From positions 1 through 64,000 of the forward strand of contig SHWP01000005.1 in NCBI GenBank assembly GCA_009693785.1: 64,000 nucleotides of DNA. The letters are read 5' to 3'. The position numbers were made by a program, and so were the translations under genes. Source of the DNA: Rhodospirillaceae bacterium (GTDB lineage Bacteria; Pseudomonadota; Alphaproteobacteria; Rhodospirillales; Rhodospirillaceae). The notes under the pieces were generated by a model. It saw nothing but the letters and a program-made list of their open reading frames with translations. It made no database searches and had not been told where the DNA came from. Shown piece by piece: positions 27,437 to 39,227 of this stretch (its first letter is position 1; each line of letters opens with the position of its first letter).

Positions 27437-29023
27437 ATGACAACGACCACCACTACCCAGCGTCCGACTCCGTTAATTTTGTGCATCCTTGATGGCTGGG
27501 GTCATCGGGTCGAGCGGACGGACAACGCCATCGCCTTGGCCCGCACACCGAATTGGGACCGCTATATGACCTCCGGGCTTTATGCCCTGGTTGAGACCAG
27601 CGGGCTCGATGTGGGCTTGCCCCATGGTCAAATGGGCAACTCGGAAGTGGGCCACATGAATATCGGTGCGGGCCGGGTGATGATGCAGGAGTTGCCGCGC
27701 ATCGACACTGCCGTGGCCGATGGCAGCTTGGCGAAAAATCACCGTTTGGTCGGTTTTATCGCCGCCCTGAAAAAAAGCGGTGGAGCTTGCCACCTGCTAG
27801 CTCTGATTTCACCTGGAGGAGTGCACTCTCACCAAGATCACATCGTCGCTTTAGCAAAAGCCGTTAGCCATGCGGGCGTACCCGTGCGCATCCACGCATT
27901 TCTCGATGGCCGCGATTGCCCACCGCAATCGGCTGCCGGGTACATGGAAAAGTTTGCTGCCGATCTTGCGCCACAAACCCTAACTATAATCGCTACTGTG
28001 GGCGGGCGCTATCATGGCATGGACCGAGATAAGCGATGGGAACGAATTGAGAAAGCGTATGTTGCGATCACATCGGCAGAGGGGCCTGCCGCATCAGATC
28101 CGGTAGCGGCCATTCGCAGTTCATATGCAGGCAAAGTGACCGACGAGTTTATGATCCCTGTCATTATACCTGGATATACTGGCATGAAAGACGGCGATGG
28201 AGTGTTGGTCGGCAATTTCCGCGCTGACCGTGTGCGACAAATATTGACCGCGTTGCTCGACCCCGCGTTCGACGGCTTTACGCGCCCGCGCGTGATTCAA
28301 TTCGCTGCTGCCACGGGCTTGACGGAATATTCCGAGGCCCTCAAACCTTTCATGACCGCCCTTTATACAAGTGAGCCTCCTGCTAATGTCTTGGGTGAGG
28401 TGCTCAGTAAGGCCGGACTGAAGCAACTCCACATTGCCGAAACCGAGAAATACGCCCACGTCACGTTCTTCTTGAACGGCGGCGTGGAGGCAGAATTCCC
28501 CGGTGAAACACGCATTTTGGTGCCAAGCCCCAAGGTGGCGACATACGACCTTAAGCCCGAGATGTCGGCCTATGAGGTCACTGCACATATTGTTGAGGCT
28601 GTAGCCGGAAAAAAATTCGACGTCATCATCGTCAACTATGCCAACGGCGATATGGTGGGCCATACTGGTATTCTGCCCGCCGCCATCAAGGCCGCAGAGA
28701 CCATTGATGAATGTTTAGGTAAGCTAGAGACGGCAGTAAAAGCCGCAGGCGGGACACTGTTGATTTCGGCCGATCACGGCAACCTTGAACAAATGCGCGA
28801 TGCTGCCACGGGCGAGCCCCATACCCAGCACACGGTTGGCAAAGTTCCGGTGGTGCTGGTTAATCCACCCGCCGGAATAAACTCTTTAAAGGATGGCCGG
28901 CTGGCCGATTTGGCGCCGACGGTTTTGAGTCTGTTAGGCGTGCCGCAACCCCGCGAGATGACAGGACATTCATTGGCATCGGCCGCCGCCAGCGCGGATA
29001 ATCAACGCCGTGCCACGGCCTAA
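27437..29023 (+). CDS. gpmI: 2,3-bisphosphoglycerate-independent phosphoglycerate mutase
   Basis: Interconverts 3- and 2-phosphoglycerate in glycolysis. The 528 residues are full length for the two-manganese alkaline-phosphatase-fold enzyme. DGWG (19-22) supplies a metal Asp, GNSEVGH holds catalytic Ser69, SPGGVHSHQDH and the FLDGRDCPP loop bind substrate, and SADHGN near the C-terminus supplies metal ligands. ATG at 27437 is preferred over 27413, which adds eight unlikely residues. The 3' end overlaps the next gene by 14 bases. Confidence 0.97.
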   Translation: MTTTTTTQRPTPLILCILDGWGHRVERTDNAIALARTPNWDRYMTSGLYALVETSGLDVGLPHGQMGNSEVGHMNIGAGRVMMQELPRIDTAVADGSLAKNHRLVGFIAALKKSGGACHLLALISPGGVHSHQDHIVALAKAVSHAGVPVRIHAFLDGRDCPPQSAAGYMEKFAADLAPQTLTIIATVGGRYHGMDRDKRWERIEKAYVAITSAEGPAASDPVAAIRSSYAGKVTDEFMIPVIIPGYTGMKDGDGVLVGNFRADRVRQILTALLDPAFDGFTRPRVIQFAAATGLTEYSEALKPFMTALYTSEPPANVLGEVLSKAGLKQLHIAETEKYAHVTFFLNGGVEAEFPGETRILVPSPKVATYDLKPEMSAYEVTAHIVEAVAGKKFDVIIVNYANGDMVGHTGILPAAIKAAETIDECLGKLETAVKAAGGTLLISADHGNLEQMRDAATGEPHTQHTVGKVPVVLVNPPAGINSLKDGRLADLAPTVLSLLGVPQPREMTGHSLASAAASADNQRRATA

Positions 29024-30368
29024 TTATCTCGCCTTTAAACTGATTCTTGCTGCTACGTTGAACGCAACGACGTTCACGTCATTCACGGGCGCGCAAGAGC
29101 CCCCTGCTGCCAATGAAGTCCAGCGCCTACGGGCTGTCGAACTGGAACTGCAGAAAAGCGAGGCAGAACGTAATCGGCTGCAGCGTCGCCAAGAGGCCGC
29201 CACACGCGAACTCGAGTCATTGCGTTCTTCCGCGGTGAACCTGGCTAAAGAAATTCAAGACCAGGAGTATTCGCTCACAGTGTTGGAAAGCCGCTTAGGT
29301 GACTTGGAAAAACAAGAACAAACCTTGCGCTCAACACTCGGCCTACGCGATGAGCAAATGCAACGTGTAGCCATGGCGCTGCAACGCATGGCTTTGCGGC
29401 CCACAGATGCCGTCACATTGTCTCCGCTCAGTCCTGGCGATTCGGTGCGTACTGCGATTTTGTTGCGATCGGCTATTCCAGCTGTGCGAGACTCAGCGCT
29501 CGCGCTTGAGGGCGAGCTTGGCGAACTTTACCGGGTCCGTAGCGATCTGCAGGAGCAGCAAGGCCGTGTCGCCGTGGCTGCGGCCAGCTTGATCGATAAA
29601 CGCAATGCTCTGGAAGTATTGGAACAAGACAAAACCAGACTTCATTTGGAACTATCGACGGCGAATGCCCAGGCAACCGAACGGGTGCAAAAACTCGCCA
29701 GTGAAGCCGCCGATTTGAAGGAATTAGTGACTAAGCTTGCGGTCGACCGGGCACGGCGCGAGGAAGAGCGGCGCCTGGCGGAAGCACAACAACAAAAGGC
29801 GACAGAGCTAGTTGAGGAACAGCCAGCTAAATCAGACCGTATTGTCCTGAAACCGCCGCCAGGCGTGGCACCCGAGCCACAACCCGCACAAAACCAAGCC
29901 CAAGTCGCGGCCTTGGCCCCAAATCCAAATAAGGCAAGCTCGAAACCTAGTGATTTGCGGGCTTTCAGCGAGGCTAAGGGCACCATGCCCTATCCGGTCG
30001 TGGGGTCGTTAACGCGCCGCTACGGAGAGGGCAGCGAGGACCCCGGCGCGCTGAGTAAAGGGGTTGTGATATCCGCGCGCAGCGCAGGCCAAGTGATTGC
30101 GCCCTTTGATGGCGTGGTCGCCTTTGCCGGGCCGTTCCGTGGATACGGGCTTCTCTTGATCATCGAACATAGTGAGGGATATCATACACTTCTTGCGGGT
30201 TTGGGCCGCATCGACTGCGTCCTTGATCAACGCGTATTCGCTGGCGAGCCCGTCGGCGTGATGACAAACGATACCGGGAACGAGCTTTACGTTGAACTGC
30301 GTCAAAACGGACAGCCCGTAAACCCCCTTCCTTGGTTGGCAAGTCGTACAGGTAAGAGCAACGGATGA
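29010..30368 (+). CDS. EnvC-like murein hydrolase activator
   Basis: A 452-residue exported protein: signal peptide (about 1-28), a long coiled coil (about 32-270, rich in Glu/Arg/Gln), a Pro/Ala linker, and a C-terminal M23/LytM domain (about 325-445). The LytM domain lacks catalytic residues: the usual HxxxD position reads S(K)GVV, and the HxH position reads LLAGL. This is the EnvC pattern, an inactive domain that switches on amidases during septum splitting. GTG at 29010 overlaps gpmI, and the next gene, ctpA, starts in its stop (ATGA). The gpmI-envC-ctpA order is common in proteobacteria. Confidence 0.92.
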   Translation: MPRPNYLAFKLILAATLNATTFTSFTGAQEPPAANEVQRLRAVELELQKSEAERNRLQRRQEAATRELESLRSSAVNLAKEIQDQEYSLTVLESRLGDLEKQEQTLRSTLGLRDEQMQRVAMALQRMALRPTDAVTLSPLSPGDSVRTAILLRSAIPAVRDSALALEGELGELYRVRSDLQEQQGRVAVAAASLIDKRNALEVLEQDKTRLHLELSTANAQATERVQKLASEAADLKELVTKLAVDRARREEERRLAEAQQQKATELVEEQPAKSDRIVLKPPPGVAPEPQPAQNQAQVAALAPNPNKASSKPSDLRAFSEAKGTMPYPVVGSLTRRYGEGSEDPGALSKGVVISARSAGQVIAPFDGVVAFAGPFRGYGLLLIIEHSEGYHTLLAGLGRIDCVLDQRVFAGEPVGVMTNDTGNELYVELRQNGQPVNPLPWLASRTGKSNG

Positions 30369-31750
30369 CACACTTTTTTAAAATAAAACTACCGGCCGCC
30401 CTCGTGTTGTCGGTGGCCAGCTACGCGCTGGCAATGCCCACACAGGCCGCCGAAACGAAATTCTCCAACGATACATATAAGTATCTGGAGCTTTTCGGTG
30501 ATGTCTTCGAGCGCGTGCGGCGGGATTACGTCGAGGAAGTAACCGACCAGGAACTTTTGGAATCGGCCATCAACGGCATGCTGGTGTCGCTTGATCCCCA
30601 CTCTGGTTACATGCCCGCCAAAAGCTTCCAGGATATGCAGGAGCAAACCAAGGGCGAGTTCGGCGGCCTTGGCATCGAAGTAAACATGGAAAACGGTTTG
30701 GTGAAGGTCGTCTCGCCCATAGACGAAACGCCTGCCGCTAAGGCCGGTGTGCAACCGGGCGATTATATTGTCGCCATTGACGGAAAACCGGCGATCGGCT
30801 TGACCTTGAATGACGCGGTCGAAAAGATGCGCGGGGCGCCAGACACCGATATTACCGTGACGATTCGCCGCCAAGGCGTTGATCCATTCGACTTGAAGAT
30901 GAAACGCGCGGTTATCAAAGTAAGGTCGGTGCGCTCGCGCGTCGAGGGAGATATCGGTTATATCCGAATCACATCCTTCACCGAGCAATCGCAGGCAGGT
31001 TTGGAAACCGCCATCAAAGACATCAATGTAAAGGTCGGCACCAAGTTACGCGGCTATGTACTCGACTTGCGCAACAACCCGGGTGGGTTGCTGGACCAGG
31101 CAGTTTCGATTTCTGACTCATTCTTAGAACGCGGTGAGATCGTCTCGACGCGGACCCGCCGCTTGGAGGAAACCCAACGCTACAACGCCAAGCCTGGCGA
31201 TTTGGCGGCAGGCAAACCTATTGTGGTGTTGATCAACGATGGCTCTGCTTCGGCTTCGGAAATCGTTGCCGGAGCATTGCAAGATCATGGCCGGGCGGTG
31301 TTGCTGGGGATCAAATCCTTCGGCAAGGGCTCGGTGCAAACCATCGTGCCGCTGGCACGCGGTGAGAGCGCCATGCGCCTGACCACGGCGCGCTACTACA
31401 CCCCCAGCGGCCGGTCGATCCAGGCCAAGGGTATCGAGCCTGATATCGAGGTCCGCCAAGCCAGCGTGCAGCGGCCCAACACACCTGGGTTCCGGCGGTC
31501 AGAAGCCGACCTGCCAGGCGCTTTACGCAATGCCACAGGCGAAGAACCCCCAGCCCCAGCAGCAACGCCGCCGGTGGCAGCCCCCGCACCCGCCGCAGCC
31601 CCCGCACCCGCCGCAGCGCCTGGCGCCAACAATACAGCCGCGCCTGCCGCTGACCAACGCGTCACCCAAGATACCGACGATTACCAATTGTCGCGGGCAT
31701 TGGATTTATTGCGGGGTATTTCGATCTACCAGCGATCGAGCCTGAACTAG
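30365..31750 (+). CDS. ctpA: carboxy-terminal processing protease (S41)
   Basis: A 461-residue periplasmic serine protease. A signal peptide (about 1-29) is followed by an S41 N-terminal domain, a PDZ domain (about 100-185, with GGLGIEV and PGDYIVAIDG), and the catalytic domain with NDGSASASE (Ser296 as the likely nucleophile) and SFGKGSVQT (Lys321 as the base). The C-terminus has an Ala/Pro low-complexity stretch (about 400-430), a repeat of APAAAPAPAA type. CtpA trims C-terminal tails of periplasmic proteins, often peptidoglycan hydrolases, fitting its coupling to the EnvC-like gene. Confidence 0.96.
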   Translation: MTHFFKIKLPAALVLSVASYALAMPTQAAETKFSNDTYKYLELFGDVFERVRRDYVEEVTDQELLESAINGMLVSLDPHSGYMPAKSFQDMQEQTKGEFGGLGIEVNMENGLVKVVSPIDETPAAKAGVQPGDYIVAIDGKPAIGLTLNDAVEKMRGAPDTDITVTIRRQGVDPFDLKMKRAVIKVRSVRSRVEGDIGYIRITSFTEQSQAGLETAIKDINVKVGTKLRGYVLDLRNNPGGLLDQAVSISDSFLERGEIVSTRTRRLEETQRYNAKPGDLAAGKPIVVLINDGSASASEIVAGALQDHGRAVLLGIKSFGKGSVQTIVPLARGESAMRLTTARYYTPSGRSIQAKGIEPDIEVRQASVQRPNTPGFRRSEADLPGALRNATGEEPPAPAATPPVAAPAPAAAPAPAAAPGANNTAAPAADQRVTQDTDDYQLSRALDLLRGISIYQRSSLN

Positions 31751-31885
31751 GATTTATCTAGGTTTTTAGCGGCTTTAGCGCCCTGTTAAGGTTTGCTCGG
31801 GTAGAACAAAGTCGGGGTAAACTTATGCCCGCCTTCTGCATGATGTGGCGGGATTAACAAAGCTTAGGCATTGGACCGTTACGCG

Positions 31886-33610
31886 ATGGCTCTTCCGGAA
31901 TCCGTGACCAACGCAATGGAAAAAGTCCGCGGTTTGTTTAACCGCGAGCCAAAAGCAATGGACGCTTTCGGCGGTGATGACCTGTTCGATGGCGATGGAG
32001 AAGCCAAAGCTGCGAACTTGGGCCCGAAGATCGCCTTGGCCGTGAGTGGCGTATTTCTGCTGGCTTTGGCCAGCCTCATCGCTGTGATCGTGATGACCGG
32101 CGACCCAGAGGTGGCAAACACTGGCGGCTCCTTGGACGGGCTGACACTCGAAGATGACGAAGCCACCGTGGCCGGTACGGAGCGCTCGGTCGAACGCCGC
32201 CCATGGTTAACACCAACAGACAATGGTGGCACACGCCGCCTCGGCGTGAGCGATACGGCCAAGACCGATGATAAAAAGGCTGAAGCAAAAACAGCCCCCG
32301 ACACCCAAACCAAGATGGCAGGCAACCTGCCGACGCGCGAAGTCGGTAAGGTCGAAACCATGAAACCGCCACCGGCGGGCCAGGATACACAAGCAGGTAA
32401 GCAGCCCGAAGCGGCGAAGACACCCGTAGCGAATGTCGAGGTCGCTAAAACAGAGGAACCCAAGGCCGAGCCTGTGAAGACAGAACCCGCTAAAGCGGAT
32501 GCGCCCAAATCGCCCGAAGAACTGTTGGCGCAGATCAAATCTTCAAGCCCAGAAACGGCTCCGGCAAAAAATCAGCCTGGCGTTGCCGCACCAGAAGCCA
32601 AGACTGCTGAGGCTCCAGCCAAAGCCACGGCGCCAGAAACAGCTGTTGCTATGGCTCCGTCAAAGCCCGGCCCTACTAAGGCCGCGCCAATGCCCGCGGT
32701 AGATAAATCTGCAGAGCCCGTGGAAGAACAACAGCAGGCTGCCATGCCTTCATTGCTGGCCCCCGCCCTCACCGCTCCTGGCGCGCCGCGCCGCTTTGAG
32801 TCGGACGATGGCAATGCCGTGCCCAGCGGTGGACGCCCGCGTCTGAACGGCCCACGCCTACCCCCAACCGACCGTACCAGCGTTGGAACTCCGCCTCCGC
32901 GGTTTACCGCTTTAGCTGCGATCAAGGGACCCGAACCCTCGGCCACATCAGCCGCGAAAGTGGCAATTGTTGTTGAAGGTTTGGGTCTGAACCGCGCCGC
33001 TACCGAGGCGGCCTTGGCCAAGTTGCCAGCCTCGGTGACGTTTGCCTTCAGCCCCTATGCCCGCGATTTGAAAAAATGGCTGGCCCGCGCCAAGGAAAAA
33101 GGCCACGAAGTGCTGATTGAAGTTCCGATGGAAAGTAAAGCTTTCCCGGCTGAAGACCCCGGACCTCTCGGACTGCTCACCAGCCTGGAGAGCGCGGACA
33201 ATCAAGAGCGCTTGGATACCATCCTCAAAGAAGCCACCGGCGCCACCGGCGCCACCGGCGTGTTTGATGGAATGGGCAGTAAATTCCGCGAGTCGCAGCG
33301 CCATATTGGCGAAGTACTTGCGAAGCTAAAGCAACAGAATTTGTTTTACGTCCAGGGCCGCCCGGGGATTCGGGTCGGTGACACGGAAGTGCCCTCAGCC
33401 ACGACCGACGTTGTGATCGACGAACGCCCGTTTCGTGCCGCTGTGGATGCCCGGCCTGACTACGCCGAGCGGCTTGCCAAGTACCAAGGCAGCGCCGTGG
33501 CCGTGATGTCAGCGCGGCCGATTAGTTTTGAGCGGTTGGCGTTGTGGTCGGATCAGCTTGCCAAAAAGGGCGTCACCCTCGCCGCCGTGTCGCAAGTTCT
33601 CGTTCAATAA
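31886..33610 (+). CDS. divergent polysaccharide deacetylase family protein
   Basis: A 574-residue protein with an N-terminal cytoplasmic stub, one membrane helix (about 52-75), a long Ala/Pro/Glu/Lys-rich linker (about 90-340) and a C-terminal divergent polysaccharide deacetylase domain (PF04748-like) beginning KVAIVVEGLGLNRAAT and containing PASVTFAFSPYA and HEVLIEVPME. Where the family usually has a GVNNHMGSRF-type motif, this protein reads GVFDGMGSKF, so the His is lost. A 9-base repeat (gccaccggc, three copies at 33233-33259) encodes Ala-Thr-Gly three times just before it. TTG at 31871 is an alternative start. It follows ctpA, as in other alphaproteobacteria. Confidence 0.88.
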   Translation: MALPESVTNAMEKVRGLFNREPKAMDAFGGDDLFDGDGEAKAANLGPKIALAVSGVFLLALASLIAVIVMTGDPEVANTGGSLDGLTLEDDEATVAGTERSVERRPWLTPTDNGGTRRLGVSDTAKTDDKKAEAKTAPDTQTKMAGNLPTREVGKVETMKPPPAGQDTQAGKQPEAAKTPVANVEVAKTEEPKAEPVKTEPAKADAPKSPEELLAQIKSSSPETAPAKNQPGVAAPEAKTAEAPAKATAPETAVAMAPSKPGPTKAAPMPAVDKSAEPVEEQQQAAMPSLLAPALTAPGAPRRFESDDGNAVPSGGRPRLNGPRLPPTDRTSVGTPPPRFTALAAIKGPEPSATSAAKVAIVVEGLGLNRAATEAALAKLPASVTFAFSPYARDLKKWLARAKEKGHEVLIEVPMESKAFPAEDPGPLGLLTSLESADNQERLDTILKEATGATGATGVFDGMGSKFRESQRHIGEVLAKLKQQNLFYVQGRPGIRVGDTEVPSATTDVVIDERPFRAAVDARPDYAERLAKYQGSAVAVMSARPISFERLALWSDQLAKKGVTLAAVSQVLVQ

Positions 33611-33614
33611 TCCC

Positions 33615-34112
33615 ATGCCAGAGACCCCGCCGATTGATTCGCGCCCCTATCGGCGCGGGGGTGGTATCGCCTTGATCAATAAAAAAGGCCTGGTGTTCGT
33701 CGGCCAACGCCTCGACAGCGCCGAACCAGCTTGGCAAATGCCCCAAGGCGGCATCGACAAGGGTGAAGAACCGCGCGCGGCCGCATTACGCGAGTTACAC
33801 GAAGAAATTGGAACCGATAAAGCCGAGATCGTAGCCGAGACCCAAGGTTGGCTGCGTTACGATCTACCGCCTGACATCGCCGCAACAATGTGGAAAGGCA
33901 AATACCGCGGGCAGGAGCAGAAGTGGTATTTGATGGCATTTACCGGGACTGATCGCGATATCAACATCAAGACCAAGCACCCGGAATTCTCGACATGGAA
34001 ATGGCTGCCCTTTCACGAGTTGCCCCAAGTCATCGTCGGGTTTAAGCGCGAGATCTATGTGAAAGTCGTCGCGGCGTTTCAGGCCAAGGTCGATCAACTG
34101 GCCAAGCGTTAA
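33615..34112 (+). CDS. rppH: RNA pyrophosphohydrolase
   Basis: A 165-residue Nudix hydrolase that removes pyrophosphate from 5'-triphosphorylated RNA and so starts 5'-end-dependent decay. The Nudix box is complete, from Gly45 (GGIDKGEEPRAAALRELHEE, then IG). MPETPPIDSRPYRRGGGIAL is the family N-terminus and fixes the ATG at 33615, five bases after the deacetylase stop. QEQKWYLMAFTG and EFSTWKWLPFHELP are conserved RppH/NudH blocks. It is convergent with atpC. Confidence 0.96.
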   Translation: MPETPPIDSRPYRRGGGIALINKKGLVFVGQRLDSAEPAWQMPQGGIDKGEEPRAAALRELHEEIGTDKAEIVAETQGWLRYDLPPDIAATMWKGKYRGQEQKWYLMAFTGTDRDINIKTKHPEFSTWKWLPFHELPQVIVGFKREIYVKVVAAFQAKVDQLAKR

Positions 34113-34137
34113 GCCGCGAGGCCAATCGCAACAGCTA

Positions 34138-34548
34138 TTAGGCCGCACGCCCGGCCACGGCGGCCATTTCCTCGGCGACCCGTAAAGCGAGGGTTGCCCG
34201 GCGCTTGTCGTCGTCGTTCGTGGCTTTGTCGAGCCGGTCTTGGGCTGCAATGCGGCGCTCGTCGGCCTTGGCCTTCGTGATCTCGGTCACGGGAAGTGCC
34301 TCGTCCACCAGAATTGTCACTCCAGTGGCATTAACTTCTGCAAAGCCGCCATCGACGAAATACTGCTGGGCGATGGCCCCATTGCGGTAAACGTCGATCA
34401 CGCCGGGGCCAAGCGTAGATATGACCGGGGCATGCTTTGGCAACACGCCAAAGTAACCATCGGTGCCTGGCACGACCACCATGTCCACCGGCTCGGAGAG
34501 GAGCAGGCGTTCGGGGGAAACAAGTTCCAATTGAACGGTGTCGGTCAT
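34138..34548 (-). CDS. atpC: F1 ATP synthase subunit epsilon
   Basis: A 136-residue epsilon subunit. The N-terminal beta-sandwich shows LELVSPERLLLSEPVDMVVVPG, GYFGVLPKHAPVISTL and YFVDGGFAEV; a helical C-terminal part follows (AKADERRIAAQDRL). It is part of the central stalk linking catalysis to rotation and can inhibit ATP hydrolysis. It is last in atpHAGDC, 21 bases after atpD. Confidence 0.96.
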   Translation of the reverse strand: MTDTVQLELVSPERLLLSEPVDMVVVPGTDGYFGVLPKHAPVISTLGPGVIDVYRNGAIAQQYFVDGGFAEVNATGVTILVDEALPVTEITKAKADERRIAAQDRLDKATNDDDKRRATLALRVAEEMAAVAGRAA

Positions 34549-34569
34549 GGGCGTGTCCGGGGTTATGTC

Positions 34570-36003
<1,434 letters not shown>

Positions 36004-36036
36004 CTATCGTGCTCGCATTCGTGTGCGGAAACGGCC

Positions 36037-36906
36037 CTAAACGGCCTCGGCTCCGGAGATAATTTCGATCAATTCCTTGGTGATCATGGCCTGACGTGTG
36101 CGGTTGTATTTCAGCGTCAGCCCGCTGATCATTTCACCAGCATTGCGCGTCGCGTTATCCATCGCGGTCATGCGGGCACCCTGTTCGGAGGCCGCATTTT
36201 CCAGCATCGAGCGGAAAATCTGGATCGCGAGATTGCGTGGCAACAGGTCTTCCAGAATTTCCTTGTCCGAGGGCTCATATTCGTAGGGTACGGCGGCGGC
36301 TGTGGTCTCGGGCACCGGAAACGGTACGATTTGCTGGCGGCTGACAACTTGGGTCAGCGCCGACTTGAAGCGCGCGTAAATCATCGTGCATACGTCGAAT
36401 TGACCGGCGTTGAACATTTCGGTGACTTTGGCCGAGACCTCGGCAGCCTCGGTGAAGGCCACGCGCTTGCGGGCGAATTCGGTAAAGCTGTCGACGATCA
36501 AATCGCGGTAGTCGCGGCGCAAAGAATCGCGGCCCTTACGCCCCACGCACAGTACTTTTACCTTCTTACCCTTGTCTTTCAGTTCGCGAATCAAAGCGCG
36601 CGCATTGCGAATGATATTGGAGTTAAAACCGCCGCACAGACCGCGATTGGCGGTCATCACCAAGACCAGATGAACGCTGTCCTTGCCGGTTCCCGCCATC
36701 ATCTTGGGTGCACCGGCCTGGCCCTTGAAGCTGCCAGCAAGGTTACCCAACATTTTCTCCATGCGCTCGGAATAGGGCCGCGCGGCCTCGGCGGCCTCTT
36801 GCGCACGGCGCAGCTTCGACGCCGCCACCATTTTCATGGCAGAGGTGATTTTTTTCGTCGACTGCACCGAAGCGATGCGGACGCGGAAGTCTTTAAGGCT
36901 TGGCAT
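36037..36906 (-). CDS. atpG: F1 ATP synthase subunit gamma
   Basis: The 289-residue rotor subunit. It has the N-terminal helix [20 protein letters not shown], the Rossmann-like middle ([16 protein letters not shown]) and the C-terminal helix with [16 protein letters not shown], which turns inside the alpha-beta hexamer. The order atpA-atpG-atpD is standard. Confidence 0.98.
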   Translation of the reverse strand: MPSLKDFRVRIASVQSTKKITSAMKMVAASKLRRAQEAAEAARPYSERMEKMLGNLAGSFKGQAGAPKMMAGTGKDSVHLVLVMTANRGLCGGFNSNIIRNARALIRELKDKGKKVKVLCVGRKGRDSLRRDYRDLIVDSFTEFARKRVAFTEAAEVSAKVTEMFNAGQFDVCTMIYARFKSALTQVVSRQQIVPFPVPETTAAAVPYEYEPSDKEILEDLLPRNLAIQIFRSMLENAASEQGARMTAMDNATRNAGEMISGLTLKYNRTRQAMITKELIEIISGAEAV

Positions 36907-36941
36907 GGGTGTGCGTTATGCCGGGATTAAATAAAGTATGT

Positions 36942-38471
36942 TTAGGCGAAAGCTTTCGAAAAATCGTCCAAGAAGGCCTTCAGGCGCGACCTAATCGCAT
37001 CGGACAACTGCTTCTCGGTTCGAATGGATTGCAGAATATCTCCGGCCTTGTCGCGCATAGCCGCCAGCATAGTCTTTTCAAAGCGGCCGACGTCGCGGAC
37101 ACCAACTTTATCGAGATACCCATTGGTACCAGCAAAGATCGACACGACCTGTTCTTCGACCGGCACGGGCTGATATTGTGGCTGTTTCAACAATTCCGTC
37201 AGGCGTTCGCCGCGCGAGAGCAACTTCTGCGTGGAGGCGTCGAGGTCCGAGGCGAACTGCGCGAATGCCTTCATTTCGCGGTACTGGGCAAGCTCCAGTT
37301 TGATGGAGCCCGCAACCTGCTTCATCGCCTTGATTTGAGCTGATGAACCAACGCGCGACACAGAGATACCGACGTTCAGCGCGGGCCTAATACCCTGATA
37401 GAATAACGTGGTTTCCAGAAAGATCTGGCCATCAGTGATCGAGATCACGTTGGTGGGAATATAGGCCGAGACGTCACCGGCTTGGGTTTCGATGACAGGC
37501 AAAGCGGTCAACGAGCCTGAGCCATTGGCATCGTTCATCTTGGCGGCGCGCTCCAACAAGCGTGAGTGGAGATAAAACACGTCGCCTGGATAGGCCTCGC
37601 GGCCTGGTGGGCGGCGCAGCAGCAGCGACATCTGGCGATACGCAACCGCCTGCTTGGACAAATCGTCATAGAAAATAACGGCATGCATGCCTTTATCGCG
37701 GAACCATTCGCCCATGGCAGCGCCGGTGTAGGGCGCCAAGAACTGCATCGGTGCGGGGTCAGATGCCGTGGCGGCAACGATGATGGTGTAATCGAGCGCG
37801 CCGTGGTCGGCGAGCGTCTTCATCACCTGCGCCACGGTTGAGCGCTTTTGGCCGACAGCCACATAGATGCAATAGAGTTTTTCTTTCTCACTGCCCGAGG
37901 CGTTGATTTTTTTCTGGTTAATGATGGTGTCGATAATAACGGCGGTCTTGCCGGTTTGGCGGTCGCCGATGATCAACTCGCGCTGGCCGCGGCCAATGGG
38001 AATCAAAGAGTCGATAGCCTTGATACCGGTTTGCACCGGTTCATGCACAGAGCGGCGCGGAATAATGCCGGGCGCCTTTGTTTCGGCGAGGCGGCGTTCC
38101 TTAGAATTGATCGCGCCCTTGCCATCAATTGGGTTGCCAAGGCCGTCAACGACACGCCCCAACAGTTCTTTACCAACCGGCACATCGACGATGGTGCCGG
38201 TGCGCTTGACTGTGTCACCTTCTTTGATGCCGCTGTCGTCACCGAAGATCACCGCGCCGACGTTGTCGGATTCGAGGTTCAGCGCCATGCCCTTGAGGCC
38301 GCCGGGGAACTCGATCATCTCGCCGGCTTGGACGTTATCCAACCCGTGAATGCGTGCGATACCGTCACCGACCGAGAGCACTTGGCCCACCTCGGCTGAT
38401 TCGGCTTCGGTGCCGAAGTTGGCGATTTGCTGCTTGAGAATTGCGGAAATTTCCGCGGCACGGATATCCAT
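36942..38471 (-). CDS. atpA: F1 ATP synthase subunit alpha
   Basis: The 509-residue non-catalytic nucleotide-binding subunit. The N-terminus is [25 protein letters not shown] (Walker A) lies near 169-177, and a conserved Arg finger lies in the region near [17 protein letters not shown]. Its start ATG overlaps the last base of the atpH stop (TAATG). Confidence 0.98.
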   Translation of the reverse strand: MDIRAAEISAILKQQIANFGTEAESAEVGQVLSVGDGIARIHGLDNVQAGEMIEFPGGLKGMALNLESDNVGAVIFGDDSGIKEGDTVKRTGTIVDVPVGKELLGRVVDGLGNPIDGKGAINSKERRLAETKAPGIIPRRSVHEPVQTGIKAIDSLIPIGRGQRELIIGDRQTGKTAVIIDTIINQKKINASGSEKEKLYCIYVAVGQKRSTVAQVMKTLADHGALDYTIIVAATASDPAPMQFLAPYTGAAMGEWFRDKGMHAVIFYDDLSKQAVAYRQMSLLLRRPPGREAYPGDVFYLHSRLLERAAKMNDANGSGSLTALPVIETQAGDVSAYIPTNVISITDGQIFLETTLFYQGIRPALNVGISVSRVGSSAQIKAMKQVAGSIKLELAQYREMKAFAQFASDLDASTQKLLSRGERLTELLKQPQYQPVPVEEQVVSIFAGTNGYLDKVGVRDVGRFEKTMLAAMRDKAGDILQSIRTEKQLSDAIRSRLKAFLDDFSKAFA

Positions 38472-39031
38472 TATCCGACCCCTTTCATGGCAAGCTTCAG
38501 ACGCTGAAGTTTGGATTTAAGTGAACTATCGACCATCCGTGACCCAACCCGGACGATCAGCCCGCCCAAGATGGACGGATCAATTTTCGACGTGAGCGAA
38601 ATGGTACGCCCCGCAGTTTGTTTTAATGCGGCTGCAATGGCCGAGGATTGCGCATCGCTCAATGCCACTGCCGAAGTAACCTCGGCGGTTACTTCGCCAC
38701 GGCGATTGGCCAATATTGCGAGGTAGCCCGCAATCATGCCCGGCAGTGCAAACAGGCGGCGGTTGGCCGCAACAAGACCAAGAAATTTTTGTGTTAGCGC
38801 CGATAGACCGGCTTTTTCAGCCAGCGCCTTGATGGCCGCGCCCTGATGGCGGCGTGAGAGCACGGGGCTTTTAATGAAGCGGCGGAAGTCGGCACTTTCG
38901 TTGATCATCGAGCGCAAGGATTCCAGGTCGGCAGCGGCTGCATCCAAAGCATTTTGTTCGTCAGCCAAGTCGTAGAGCGCGGCTGCGTAACGCGCCGCTA
39001 AACCTCCCGAACTTTTTGCTTGCCCCGCCAC
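38471..39031 (-). CDS. atpH: F1 ATP synthase subunit delta
   Basis: A 186-residue peripheral stalk subunit (OSCP type) that ties F1 to the b subunits. The N-terminal helical bundle shows [16 protein letters not shown], and the C-terminus has [25 protein letters not shown]. It starts with GTG at 39031, after a GAGGGACGAG stretch. It heads the five-gene F1 operon; F0 genes are not in the window, as in most alphaproteobacteria. A TATAAG on the minus strand at 39128-39133 may be the operon -10, but no clear -35 is seen. Confidence 0.96.
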   Translation of the reverse strand: MAGQAKSSGGLAARYAAALYDLADEQNALDAAAADLESLRSMINESADFRRFIKSPVLSRRHQGAAIKALAEKAGLSALTQKFLGLVAANRRLFALPGMIAGYLAILANRRGEVTAEVTSAVALSDAQSSAIAAALKQTAGRTISLTSKIDPSILGGLIVRVGSRMVDSSLKSKLQRLKLAMKGVG

Positions 39032-39227
39032 TGAAAACTCGTCCCTCAGACCGCCGCATCGACTGCTTAAACCGTGCGCTTCGCAGCGGTCTCGATGGAC
39101 CCGGAAGGCGGCATTAAGCTATTGATTCTTATAGCTATTTTTGCGCCGATTTGACCGCCTCGGCCATCGCCGGCGGGTTGGTAGCATACCGCCTACCGCG
39201 TTGCAACTGAGTGCGGCGGCCCTGACC

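Noticed and set aside
33233-33259. Tandem repeat of gccaccggc as a hypervariable switch
   Set aside because: Only three in-frame copies; it adds Ala-Thr-Gly but would not switch reading frame.
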